A DNA stretch of 44,923 nt from Candidatus Cloacimonadota bacterium (lineage in GTDB: Bacteria; Cloacimonadota; Cloacimonadia; Cloacimonadales; Cloacimonadaceae). The DNA is taken from NCBI GenBank assembly GCA_018433885.1, contig JAHDQK010000054.1, positions 1 through 44,923 on the forward strand, given 5' to 3'. This document shows, in pieces, positions 8,724 through 17,405 of the stretch (position 1 is the stretch's first letter; the number at the start of each line of letters is the position of its first letter). The notes under the pieces were generated by a model that was given only the letters and a program-made list of their open reading frames with translations, was not told the origin of the DNA and ran no database searches. Position numbers and translations under genes: made by a program.

Positions 8724-8951
8724 TTATACGGAGATTACTTCCACAACTTCGGGAATTTCTTCTTTCACGATGCGTTCAATGCCCGCTTTAAGGGTAAGAG
8801 TAGCCATTGGGCAACCATTGCAAGCACCCTTCAGGCGAACTTCCACCACGTTGTCTTCGCGGATATTGATCAATTCCACGTCTCCCCCATCAGCTTGGAT
8901 GGCGGGACGTACTTTATCCAACACGGCTTCGAGTTTCTCTCTGTCGATCAT
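8724..8951 (-). CDS. NifU C-terminal-domain protein (Fe-S cluster scaffold/carrier)
   Basis: This 75-residue protein consists of a single NifU C-terminal domain. The Fe-S ligand motif CNGCP sits in KGACNGCPMATLTLK (about residues 42-56), and the family blocks IQADGGDVEL and VRLKGAC are intact. Stand-alone domains of this type (Nfu) pass 4Fe-4S clusters to apoproteins. An ATG at 8963 abuts the upstream stop, but ATG 8951 has GAGG six bases before it and gives the usual family start, so I prefer 8951. It is the last gene of the tetR-efflux operon, which is an unexpected place for it. Confidence 0.85.
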   Translation of the reverse strand: MIDREKLEAVLDKVRPAIQADGGDVELINIREDNVVEVRLKGACNGCPMATLTLKAGIERIVKEEIPEVVEVISV

Positions 8952-8963
8952 ATCAATCCTCAT

Positions 8964-9473
8964 TTACAAGGGGGCGTTCATGGTTAGAACTTTACCATTG
9001 GGACGGAAGAAATCCACCTTGTCTTCAGAAAGAGTGGCAATCTTTACCAAACCCTTGTCACTATGGTAATACCAGCTCTTCTCCAAAGGTTTGTAGCTGA
9101 GTTGAAGATCATCAGTAGGATTATCCAAATCCACAACGCTAACTTGGTTTTGACGGATTACTATCTTCAGGTTTTTGCCATCTTCACTGGCATACTTGAT
9201 TACTTCTTCCCCTGGTGCCATTGCGATGGGATTGCTGCCGGTCCAAAACTCAATGGTGTTGAACAATACGACATCTGCAAAGCCGGCAATTTCATAAGCC
9301 GGTACGATGGCAAGCACCCAGAACATAATCTGATTCATCCATTTGTCGCCAAAGCTTTCGTTGAACTGATACACTTTGCGGGTCGCGGCGAAATTTCCAA
9401 AACATCCAGCCACTCCGACTGTGAGGATAATGGCCAACATAGCCATACTGACGAGCTTAACGATCCTGTTCAT
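8964..9473 (-). CDS. DUF3332-family lipoprotein
   Basis: This 169-residue protein resembles the DUF3332 family: an N-terminal lipoprotein signal with lipobox VAGC (Cys near 23), a conserved region FNESFGDKWMNQ, a second hydrophobic stretch at about 50-70 (MFWVLAIVPAYEIAGFADVV), the block NTIEFWTGSNP, and a small C-terminal beta domain. Family function is unknown. The start is preceded by AGGAG inside the end of the RND pump gene, which it overlaps by 17 nt, so it is coupled to the pump. It may be an envelope accessory of the efflux system, which is inference from position. Confidence 0.75.
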   Translation of the reverse strand: MNRIVKLVSMAMLAIILTVGVAGCFGNFAATRKVYQFNESFGDKWMNQIMFWVLAIVPAYEIAGFADVVLFNTIEFWTGSNPIAMAPGEEVIKYASEDGKNLKIVIRQNQVSVVDLDNPTDDLQLSYKPLEKSWYYHSDKGLVKIATLSEDKVDFFRPNGKVLTMNAPL

Positions 9474-12400
9474 TACATTTCTCCTTTTTGTTGTCGTTGC
9501 GCGTACTAAGGTAATAGAACGCAGGGATCACCACCAGAGTAAGCAGGGTGGAAACCACCAGTCCGCCGATGGATACGATACCCATGGACATGCGGAATTC
9601 CTTTCCCGCTGAACCCACACCAAGCGCCATCGGGATCATCCCAATAACGATGGCAAGCGTGCTCATGATGATCGGCTTTAGTTTCAGCTTGCCGGCTTCC
9701 AGCAAGGCGTCGTGAGAGCACATACCTTCACTGCGCTTTATATTCACATAGTCTAATATCAATATAGCGTTATTTACCACAATGCCAACCAGCATAATTA
9801 TCGCCAGCATGGAGAATAGGTTGATGCCTACTCCGGAGAAGAACAGGGCAAGGATCACCCCGATGATCGCCAAAGGTATGGTGGCCAGGATGATAAGAGG
9901 TTGAGTGAAACTCTCCAGAATGCCTGCCAAAAGCATATAAGTAAGCAGCACGGCTATCAGGAATGTGCGTAGCATATCACCGATGGTGTCGTTCAACATC
10001 TCTGCCTTTTGTCCCCATCGGATGCGATAACCGCTGGGTAATTGCAAGTTGTTCAGACGCTTGGTGATTTCGGCGTTCAACTGACCTGTAGAGAATCCCT
10101 TGGCGGCGTTTCCAGTGATTTCGATGGATTTGTAACGATCCACATGGATCAATTGGTACACGCCTTCCGCGAAATCCACATCTACAAGCTGAGAAAGCAG
10201 ATAGCTCTGACCATTGACGATTATGCTCATATTCATGATTTTATCTGGATGATCCACATCTTCATCCGGCATGGTGAGCTTGATGTCATATTGATTTCCG
10301 CCCTCGCGATAGTAGGTGGCGACCATGCCCTCGATACCGGTTCTCAGAGCGATTGCGAGGTCATACACAGTGGCACCGATTTCTGCCAGTTTATCACGCT
10401 TGGGGTACAAAGTGAGCTCGGTAGTTCCGGGACGGGAACTGCTATCCACATTCAACAAACCCGGGATATCGCGAATTTGACCCATCACATCGAACTTAAG
10501 CTGTTCCAGAACTTCCTGATCCTGTCCCTGTAAGAAGAAGCTGATTCCGCTTCCCCCCATCACCATATTGCTTTGATCGCTAACCTTGATGGTTGCATTG
10601 GGGATGTCCGCGAGATCCTGGGTAATCACGCCCACCATATCCAAAGTAGTAAGAGAGCGCTGATCCGCTTCCACGAGCTTAACATCCGAGCTTGCCAGAT
10701 TTGTAGAAGTATTGATAAAGCCTTGGGAACCGATGGTGCTTACTACGTGAGCCACTTCTTTGTGCTTTGAGGCACGTCGGTTTACTTCATCCACCACCTT
10801 GGAGGTTTCCTCCAGGCTTACTCCCTCCGGCAGTTCGATGTTGATCGTCACATTGCCTTGATCCATCGCCGGCATCAGCTCGAAACCGAGCCCGGGTACC
10901 AATAAGAAGCTTCCCACAAGCATCAGGACAGATATCACCAAGATCCCCGTGCTAGTAATACGATTGCGTAGAATTACGCGCATCAGACGCATATAAAGAT
11001 CCGAGAACTTCTCAAACCAACGGTCGAACTTTAAGCCCAGTTTATTGGTCTTGGTCTTGTCCGGAATAATGATCGACGCTAGCATCGGAGTGATGGTGAA
11101 GGCGGAAATCAAAGAGAAGATCGTGGCAAAGGTAACTGTGAGCGCAAACTCCTTCAGGAACCCACCTACCATTGATTTCATGGAGGCAATAGGCAAGAAC
11201 ACCACTATGTTTGTAAGCGTGGACGCCAGTACTGCCACGGTGATTTCCGCGGTACCTTTAAATGCCGCTTCCTTGCTATTGTTACCCATTTCTTTATGCC
11301 GGAAGATGTTTTCGATGACCACCACTGAGTTCGTAACCAAGATTCCGACTGCGGTGGAAAAGCCCGTAAGGGTGAGCATATTAAGGGTGAAGCCCGCCCA
11401 TTGCAGGAATATGAATGTGGAAATGATCGAAATCGGCATGGATAATGCCACGATCAGGGTAGAGCGGAGATCATGCAGGAAGATGAGTAGAATCAAACCT
11501 GTAAGCAGGATACCCAGCCAGATGGTGTTCAAGGTATCATCCACGGTCGCGCGGGTAAACTCGCTATCGTCCCGGATGATATTGAGCTGGGTGTTTGGAG
11601 GCAATTCACTCTGCATGGCAGGAAGTTCCTTGCGTACTTGCTCGGCGATGTTAACCACGTTTCCATCCGAACTTTTAGTTATGGATACCCGGATGATGTT
11701 GTTATCCGATACTTGTTTTTCCACGTTGAAATAAGTAGCTTTCTGCGTAATCTTTTCTTGTCCGTCGATCACGTTTGCCAAGCTTCCCAGTTTTTTGGGG
11801 CCGGACATCGTGGGGATATCCAGATTCGCAATCTCTTGAACACCGGCAAACTCACCCTTTAAGCGTACAGAATATTGCTGGCTACCTCTGGTAAAAGTTC
11901 CCGCCGGCATATCCATGTTCTGAGCTGCCAATATCTGATTGAGAAGCGCGGGAGAAACACTGTTCTGGAACACAACCCGGTTTGGCACTTCGATCCCTAT
12001 TTCGCGTTTTGCGCCACCACTGATGCTTACTTGCGCCACACCCTCGATCTGCGAAAGACGTTCTTTTAACTGACCATCAGCCAGCTCGAAAAGCTCTCGA
12101 CCGTCCATATCTCCGGATAACACCAGATCCATGAAGGGGAACGAGCTGAAGTCAAACTTCTGAACGGAAGGTCGCTCCACCCCATCGGGCAGTTCCCGCA
12201 ACACTCCATCCACTTTGTCTTTGACCTCGGCACTGGCTACGTTTACATCTTTGCCCTGCTCGAAGGCTACCAATATGATCGACACGTTTTCAATGGAATA
12301 ACTCTGGATGAAGTCTATCTGCGGAACGGTTGCCGCCACCTCCTCCAGTTTCGAGGTGACTTGGGTCTCCACTTCGCGGGGTCCGGCTCCCGAGTATACC

Positions 12401-12546
12401 GTCATGATGGATACATAAGGCAGTTCCACATCCGGCATCAGATTGAGCGGCATATCTATGTATGCCAGTGCGCCAAACACCACAAACACCAATATGGCCA
12501 TGGTGACCAAGACCGGCCGGTCTATGGATATTTTTGCTAAAAACAT
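9457..12546 (-). CDS. RND-family efflux pump permease (HAE1-like)
   Basis: This 1029-residue inner-membrane permease has the full RND length and internal duplication. TM1 follows the N-terminal SIDRPVLVTM. The first membrane block (about 330-480) and the second (about 850-1015) each hold the RND pattern, and two large periplasmic loops carry the docking and porter domains. In TM4, where AcrB-type pumps have adjacent Asp residues (VDDA), this protein reads LVTNSVVV. In TM10, where AcrB has Lys in SAKNA, it reads VVNNA. Proton coupling must therefore differ or use other residues. It follows the membrane-fusion and TolC-type genes and probably exports toxic or hydrophobic compounds under the upstream TetR regulator. 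Confidence 0.92.
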   Translation of the reverse strand: MFLAKISIDRPVLVTMAILVFVVFGALAYIDMPLNLMPDVELPYVSIMTVYSGAGPREVETQVTSKLEEVAATVPQIDFIQSYSIENVSIILVAFEQGKDVNVASAEVKDKVDGVLRELPDGVERPSVQKFDFSSFPFMDLVLSGDMDGRELFELADGQLKERLSQIEGVAQVSISGGAKREIGIEVPNRVVFQNSVSPALLNQILAAQNMDMPAGTFTRGSQQYSVRLKGEFAGVQEIANLDIPTMSGPKKLGSLANVIDGQEKITQKATYFNVEKQVSDNNIIRVSITKSSDGNVVNIAEQVRKELPAMQSELPPNTQLNIIRDDSEFTRATVDDTLNTIWLGILLTGLILLIFLHDLRSTLIVALSMPISIISTFIFLQWAGFTLNMLTLTGFSTAVGILVTNSVVVIENIFRHKEMGNNSKEAAFKGTAEITVAVLASTLTNIVVFLPIASMKSMVGGFLKEFALTVTFATIFSLISAFTITPMLASIIIPDKTKTNKLGLKFDRWFEKFSDLYMRLMRVILRNRITSTGILVISVLMLVGSFLLVPGLGFELMPAMDQGNVTINIELPEGVSLEETSKVVDEVNRRASKHKEVAHVVSTIGSQGFINTSTNLASSDVKLVEADQRSLTTLDMVGVITQDLADIPNATIKVSDQSNMVMGGSGISFFLQGQDQEVLEQLKFDVMGQIRDIPGLLNVDSSSRPGTTELTLYPKRDKLAEIGATVYDLAIALRTGIEGMVATYYREGGNQYDIKLTMPDEDVDHPDKIMNMSIIVNGQSYLLSQLVDVDFAEGVYQLIHVDRYKSIEITGNAAKGFSTGQLNAEITKRLNNLQLPSGYRIRWGQKAEMLNDTIGDMLRTFLIAVLLTYMLLAGILESFTQPLIILATIPLAIIGVILALFFSGVGINLFSMLAIIMLVGIVVNNAILILDYVNIKRSEGMCSHDALLEAGKLKLKPIIMSTLAIVIGMIPMALGVGSAGKEFRMSMGIVSIGGLVVSTLLTLVVIPAFYYLSTRNDNKKEKCNEQDR

Positions 12547-12547
12547 A

Positions 12548-13591
12548 TCAGTTACCTTCTATTATGCGGATCTTAGCGCCTTCACTCAGGGATTTAATGC
12601 CTTCGATAATTATCTGATCACCCACTGCCAGGCCCCCGGTGATTTCGTAGCGCAATTGATCCGTGATCCCTGTTTCTACCTTCACTTTCGTAGCTTTATT
12701 ATCTTTTGCGAGCCACACGTAGAAATCTCCATTCTCAGTTACCAGATGCTGGCGGTTCACGATCAACACATTGGGTTTACTTAGGACCTGAACGCCGATC
12801 TCCGCGGTTACACCAAACCCGATATCCCTGCGATACCCAGGAAAGTCTGCTTCCACACGGAAAGCCTTGGTGCCAGGATCCAGCGCCATGGCGATCTCGG
12901 AGACTCTGCCTGTGATTTCGATATCATTCCAGGTTGCTTTCACGATTCCGCCCTTCTTTACTTTACTGATCTCGTTTTCAGGCACCATCAGGGTAGCTTG
13001 ATAACCATTTGTGGAGCTCACGGTAAAGAGATCCGTACCGGGAAACACCTTCTGCGAGGGGCTCACCATGATGTTTGTGATTACTCCGCTGATCGGGGCT
13101 TTCACATGGATCATCTGCTCGCTGGATTCCAGATTTGCTTTTGATACCTCCCATTGGGTGCGGATATTGTCGTAATCCTGCCGGGAAATAGCACCCTGCT
13201 CCATCAATCTCTGCATGCGATCATGAGTTACGTTGATGCTATTGAACGCGGTTTTCGCCTGTTCATATTGGGCGGCGGGGCTGTTCTGCGGGAATGTGAT
13301 GATCACATCGCCCTTTTGAACCCGATCGCCCACCTTGAAACGGATTCCGGTGATAACATCGCTCAGCATAGCCTGGGCGGTGGTTTCTTCCATCCCTCTC
13401 AAAGTGGCGTTGTACCTTAACTGTTGGACAAATGTTTCATTCTCCATCGCAACTACCCGGACTGGGATGCCGAGCTCCTCATGGAGCTGTTCCATGCTCT
13501 TGGCATCCTGTTTCTTCTTACCACAAGCGCTCAGTAGCATCAAAATGCTCATGGCTACGATCAAATATGTAGTTCTCTTTTTCATTCTCAT
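12548..13591 (-). CDS. RND efflux periplasmic adaptor (HlyD/MFP family) lipoprotein
   Basis: This 347-residue adaptor has a lipoprotein signal with lipobox LSAC (Cys at 23). A split biotinyl-lipoyl domain (about 65-105 and 160-190) flanks a short alpha-hairpin (about 108-155), followed by beta-barrel and membrane-proximal domains (FKVGDRVQKGDVI, VKAPISGVIT and GFGVTAEIGVQV blocks). It bridges the inner-membrane pump and the outer-membrane channel. The start overlaps the tolC stop as TAATG, and the pump gene follows one base after its end region, so the three are translated in tight coupling. Confidence 0.92.
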   Translation of the reverse strand: MRMKKRTTYLIVAMSILMLLSACGKKKQDAKSMEQLHEELGIPVRVVAMENETFVQQLRYNATLRGMEETTAQAMLSDVITGIRFKVGDRVQKGDVIITFPQNSPAAQYEQAKTAFNSINVTHDRMQRLMEQGAISRQDYDNIRTQWEVSKANLESSEQMIHVKAPISGVITNIMVSPSQKVFPGTDLFTVSSTNGYQATLMVPENEISKVKKGGIVKATWNDIEITGRVSEIAMALDPGTKAFRVEADFPGYRRDIGFGVTAEIGVQVLSKPNVLIVNRQHLVTENGDFYVWLAKDNKATKVKVETGITDQLRYEITGGLAVGDQIIIEGIKSLSEGAKIRIIEGN

Positions 13592-14979
13592 TACTCCGCT
13601 GCTAATTTGTATCCCAGAGATTTGGTAAATTCTCGTTCCGCGCTGATTACTTCATAGATCGCGGCAATATATTGAAGCCGTATGGAAGCCAGCGTGGTTT
13701 GGGCGTCGAAGACTTCCAGTTGGATACCCATCTGATTGTCATATCTCAGCTGGGCAAGTTCCAGATTTCGCTCTGCCATTGCTATGTTCTTTTGCTGAAC
13801 CTGGTAGTTTTGCAGAGCGTGCTCCAGTTTCTGATGGTTTTGTTTTACCTGAAGACCGATCAATTCTGTGGTATCTTGTTGTTGCAGTTTGGCGATTGCC
13901 AGATCGTGCCTGGCATAACTGGCTTTACTACGGTTTGAGAGCCCAGTAAAGATGGGCAGGCTGAACCCTATACCCACCGAATACTGTGTCCCGAAGTCAT
14001 CTCTTTCGATGCGATATTCATCCGCGGCGGAATACAGTGACGCGCTTGCGGAAAGGGCAACGTTTGGCAGAAAGTTGTTGCGCTCCGCATTATATTGCAG
14101 TTGCTTCACTTGGGTTGCGATATCCAACAGCTCAAGTTCCCGGCGATTCTTGCGGGCTATCTCCTGAGCTTCGGCAAGCTGAAGTTCCGGGATCTGCGGA
14201 AGGGTAAACTCTCCCTCCGGGATCAAGCTATCGTCTGCCGAACCAAGTTGTTGCCGAAACGCTGCAAGTGCCAGATCATAGTCGTTCTGAGCCTTCAACA
14301 GACCTGGTTCGAGCTTAGCAACTTCCAGCCGGGCACTTAGGAGATCAAACTCCGAGACCTGCCCCTCTCCCGCAAACAGCTCCAAGCGTGCCAAATGCTT
14401 GCGCGCAGTAGCCAGCGCTTCTTCCTGGATCTCCACCACTTTCCTTGCGAGTAGAGTTTGATAGAACATATTGGTGGTTTGCAACACCACATCCTGTTCT
14501 TTTACCTCATAGTTCAAGCGTTGAATGCTGCGATATCTATCCACTGCCTTGATGCTATTGATCAGTTTACCGCCCAAAAACAGCACTTGATCCATCTTCA
14601 GTTGCATCGTCAAAGATCCTTCCTTGGTGGGTGAAGAGGGGATCATCCCGCCCACAATGCCATCCAGGGCACCGGCGATCAATTCGTCCGTCTCAGTTGC
14701 TTCTGCATCATCCAGCATCGATGTTACGCTGGGAATTGCACCAGTTGCGCTATCCGGCAGATATGTTTTGGAAAGCGAGTAAGAACCTTGCAATTTCAAT
14801 TGGGGTAAGAGGCTGCCTCTCACATCCCGATATTGCTCGTCTGCTTTTTCAATTTCTGAATGTGCCATCAGCAGGCTTTTATTGTTGTCTTTTGCCATTC
14901 GGATGCTCTCATCCAGAGTGATGGCAGACATCGTCAGCATGCAACCGGCACCGAGAATCGCTACTATCCATTTCTTCAT
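13591..14979 (-). CDS. TolC-family outer-membrane efflux channel
   Basis: This 462-residue protein has a signal peptide (about 1-18) and two outer-membrane efflux protein repeats with long alpha-helical hairpins rich in Gln, Glu and Leu. Typical blocks include an early LDESIRMAKDNNKSLL helix start, LSARLEVAKLE in the first half and the NLELAQLRYDNQM-type block in the second. It forms the outer-membrane exit duct of the tripartite pump encoded immediately downstream. It starts 3 nt after the tetR gene. Confidence 0.92.
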   Translation of the reverse strand: MKKWIVAILGAGCMLTMSAITLDESIRMAKDNNKSLLMAHSEIEKADEQYRDVRGSLLPQLKLQGSYSLSKTYLPDSATGAIPSVTSMLDDAEATETDELIAGALDGIVGGMIPSSPTKEGSLTMQLKMDQVLFLGGKLINSIKAVDRYRSIQRLNYEVKEQDVVLQTTNMFYQTLLARKVVEIQEEALATARKHLARLELFAGEGQVSEFDLLSARLEVAKLEPGLLKAQNDYDLALAAFRQQLGSADDSLIPEGEFTLPQIPELQLAEAQEIARKNRRELELLDIATQVKQLQYNAERNNFLPNVALSASASLYSAADEYRIERDDFGTQYSVGIGFSLPIFTGLSNRSKASYARHDLAIAKLQQQDTTELIGLQVKQNHQKLEHALQNYQVQQKNIAMAERNLELAQLRYDNQMGIQLEVFDAQTTLASIRLQYIAAIYEVISAEREFTKSLGYKLAAE

Positions 14980-14982
14980 TTA

Positions 14983-15582
14983 CTAACCTCTTTTCACAAT
15001 GCCATACAAAATTAAATGCATGATCAAATCATGATCTCTCTCGATCCTCTGGAGCAGACCTTCAAAATCCACCACCATTACAGAGAGATCTCCCAAAAGG
15101 AACCAGTCGTTCAACACTTCACAAAGCCGTTCTGCCATGATTCTATCCGAGACCATGCCCTCGGCGATACCTTCCTTGATAATCCCGGTAAGGATATTTA
15201 GCATTTTATACCGGTTCAGGGTGCGATATTGTTCAAAATGCTCTTTATAATTGAAGGGTATGCTCTTGAGCCCATCCAGCCAGATCGGCATTTCGTTGCA
15301 TATATATGTGATGGGGGCTTGCATGAAGAAGCTGAGCTTCTCCTCGAAACCCTTGATCTCATCCAGCTTGCTTTGAATCTCGCTAATGAACGTCCTTGCT
15401 TGCTCGGAAACGACATTAATAAACAGCTCCTCTTTGCTTGGGAAATAATAATATATCGTCCCTTTGGCGATCTTTGCTTCAGTTGCAATATCGTCCAGGG
15501 AGGTTTTCCCATAGCCATAACGTGAAAAAATCCTCGCGGCTATATCGAGGATCATCTGTCTCTTGTCTTTTGCTTGGTTCAT
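14983..15582 (-). CDS. TetR/AcrR-family transcriptional regulator
   Basis: This 199-residue regulator starts at ATG 15582. An upstream in-frame start would add 29 residues before the normal TetR N-terminus. The DNA-binding domain (about 8-55) shows the family pattern: ILDIAARIFSRYGYGKTSL, DIATEAKIAKGTIYYYF and PSKEELF. The C-terminal ligand domain is divergent. It heads the tolC-hlyD-RND operon and probably represses it, with release on binding a pump substrate. A perfect inverted repeat just upstream of its promoter is a candidate operator. Confidence 0.88.
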   Translation of the reverse strand: MNQAKDKRQMILDIAARIFSRYGYGKTSLDDIATEAKIAKGTIYYYFPSKEELFINVVSEQARTFISEIQSKLDEIKGFEEKLSFFMQAPITYICNEMPIWLDGLKSIPFNYKEHFEQYRTLNRYKMLNILTGIIKEGIAEGMVSDRIMAERLCEVLNDWFLLGDLSVMVVDFEGLLQRIERDHDLIMHLILYGIVKRG

Positions 15583-15726
15583 ATCAATGCTTCTTCTTCC
15601 AATTACTCCTGATTCTGTTGCATAATCATTAATTCTACTGGGATATTCATCTTTCGGATCCCGCACCATATAGTTTATCTTATTGAAAACAAATGCATAT
15701 ACACGCGTCTCATATTACTTACGTGC

Positions 15727-15755
15727 AAGAATGGATAAAGCGGAATATTTGTCAA
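15727..15755 (-). promoter_or_regulatory. Promoter of the tetR-efflux operon
   Basis: TTGACA (15750-15755) is followed after 17 nt by ATTCTT (15727-15732) and then GCAC. The lon promoter has the same ATTCTT at the same distance. The predicted transcript has a leader of about 140 nt. Confidence 0.5.
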
Positions 15756-15762
15756 CAGGTTT

Positions 15763-15787
15763 CTGACTATTCGGGAAAAATAGTCAG
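15763..15787. promoter_or_regulatory. 25-bp inverted repeat, candidate TetR operator
   Basis: CTGACTATT (15763-15771) and AATAGTCAG (15779-15787) are perfect 9-bp arms separated by 7 bp. The site lies 7 bp upstream of the -35 box of the tetR operon, in a gap with no other gene. Size and symmetry fit a TetR-family operator. It lacks a T tract on either side, so it is not a terminator. Confidence 0.55.
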
Positions 15788-16003
15788 TTCTCCACTTGTG
15801 GGGATATGCCGTAACAGGCTCTACCAAAAGCGATCAGCCCTCTGTCCTAAAGCCTTAAAGGGTTTTATGTTCATAGAATGCACGCCGATCCTTACCTCTC
15901 AGGATACCTGAAACAAAGAAATCAGTAGCTTAAAAGAGCTTAGCCCTCCGAAACGATTATCTCAAGCTAGTAATCGCAAGCAATTCAGACGCATGCTCCA
16001 GGC
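15788..16003. other. Gap between the secreted-protein gene and the tetR control region
   Basis: This 216-nt stretch is downstream of the sorting-domain gene at 16004 and upstream of the tetR control region. I see no credible reading frame or clear terminator. A weak stem followed by TTTT occurs near 15835-15866 in the plus orientation, which does not suit the neighbouring genes. Confidence 0.3.
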
Positions 16004-17395
16004 TTAATGTTTGATGAAGCGTCGTGGCGATATTCCATCTCCTGACAGCAGATACAAGCCAGCCGGGAAGTCGCTGAGATCCACGGACTGTTCTTGTTTT
16101 CCCGCGGAAAGATTCAGCTTACGCACCAGTTGGCCTCGGATGTTATAGATACCGGTGACCATCTCCCGGGGCAGATCATAGCTCATCTTGATGCTGGATC
16201 CGGCAGGGTTGGGATACAGGGCAATATTTGCTGCGGGAGCCTGCAACTCGTCCTGGATACTAACCGGGAAATCGATGATCTCTTGCACAGTCTGGTCAGC
16301 ATCCGAAAATACGATCTGCAGATGTTCCCAAACAGGTGGGAGATCCAGGCTACTGAGTCCAAAAACCGCTCCTTCGGAAAACACTGGAGAATCAAGTGTG
16401 AGCAGTCCCAGATCGGCATACAGCTCACCATCTACTGCCAGATAAGCGTCCCGGGGGGCATTATCGTCCTGATCCAGATAAGTAATACTCAGGTTATTCA
16501 AGTGAGTCCCATCAAGACTAATATCATAGCTGAGATCCTGCAAGACCGGCGAGAACTGGTTGATCCCTCTAACTTCATGCGCTTTTAGCAAGATGGCTCC
16601 ACCCGTAGTATAATCCGCTTCCTGGATTCCCGTGGTCAAGGTGATCTGAGAGGTGGTGGAGACTGTGGCAAACATCGGATAGTCGGAATCCAACCACTCA
16701 GCTACATCGGCATCCGCCAGGAGGTCGTCGAGGGCGCAGGAGAGCAGTAACCAGCCATCCTGTTCAGAATACTCGATATCCCCGATCCGCGTAAGCCCAT
16801 CCAGACTGATCCCAGTGATTTTATACAATCCGGGACTGATCGCCATTCCCACATTGACGGTGTACATCAAACCATAAACGGTGGGGTCGGTTTCCGGATC
16901 CACAAAGGGGTTTACCAGCACCGGCATATAGGCATAGAATGTAAAGCCAGACATCACGGGATAACTCTCGGAAGCGGTTCGCAGAGCTAAATATATCCTC
17001 TCGGAATCGAAGGAAACCCGGGTATCGGTGATATCCAGAAATGCCTGAGGAATGCTGTGATCCCCTTCGGGATCGGTTTCCAAGGGAGTGTAATCCGCCA
17101 GGGCAGGTTCCGATGGACTGAAAACTGGGTTTACGAAAGGTAAACCACTCGTTCTGAAGCCCACATAACCCGGCTGTGGGAGATCCCCCTGTTTCCAGCC
17201 TTCGGCATAAGGCATAAGCGGGGATTCCACCAATGCGGCACCTTCCTTGTAATAGAAACTGCCATCACCCTGCACGGGGCAGATGAACCCGTAGGGATCC
17301 ACAGAATCAAAGCTGAAGATCCGCGCAAAATCGCTGTAGCCAAATAGAGCTACCGCATGGATAAACACAAAAAATAGGATAACTTTACTACGCAT
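16004..17395 (-). CDS. Secreted protein with C-terminal T9SS-type sorting domain
   Basis: This 463-residue protein has a signal peptide (about 1-20). The body is beta-rich, acidic and low in Cys, with no catalytic motif I recognise. The C-terminal 80 residues form a type-A sorting domain: it opens with LYPNPAGSS, has the GIYNIRGQLVRKL and FPAGLYLL blocks, and ends in RRFIKH. Such proteins are usually moved across the outer membrane and attached to the surface. It is the last gene of the run that starts at lon, 10 nt after an outer-membrane barrel gene. Confidence 0.75.
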   Translation of the reverse strand: MRSKVILFFVFIHAVALFGYSDFARIFSFDSVDPYGFICPVQGDGSFYYKEGAALVESPLMPYAEGWKQGDLPQPGYVGFRTSGLPFVNPVFSPSEPALADYTPLETDPEGDHSIPQAFLDITDTRVSFDSERIYLALRTASESYPVMSGFTFYAYMPVLVNPFVDPETDPTVYGLMYTVNVGMAISPGLYKITGISLDGLTRIGDIEYSEQDGWLLLSCALDDLLADADVAEWLDSDYPMFATVSTTSQITLTTGIQEADYTTGGAILLKAHEVRGINQFSPVLQDLSYDISLDGTHLNNLSITYLDQDDNAPRDAYLAVDGELYADLGLLTLDSPVFSEGAVFGLSSLDLPPVWEHLQIVFSDADQTVQEIIDFPVSIQDELQAPAANIALYPNPAGSSIKMSYDLPREMVTGIYNIRGQLVRKLNLSAGKQEQSVDLSDFPAGLYLLSGDGISPRRFIKH

Positions 17396-17405
17396 GATTA
17401 TTCTC

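Noticed and set aside
8486-8791. A 101-residue plus-strand frame upstream of the tRNAs
   Set aside because: Part of it looks protein-like, but it runs antisense through the NifU-domain gene and the operon-end hairpin, and no binding site or relative is evident.
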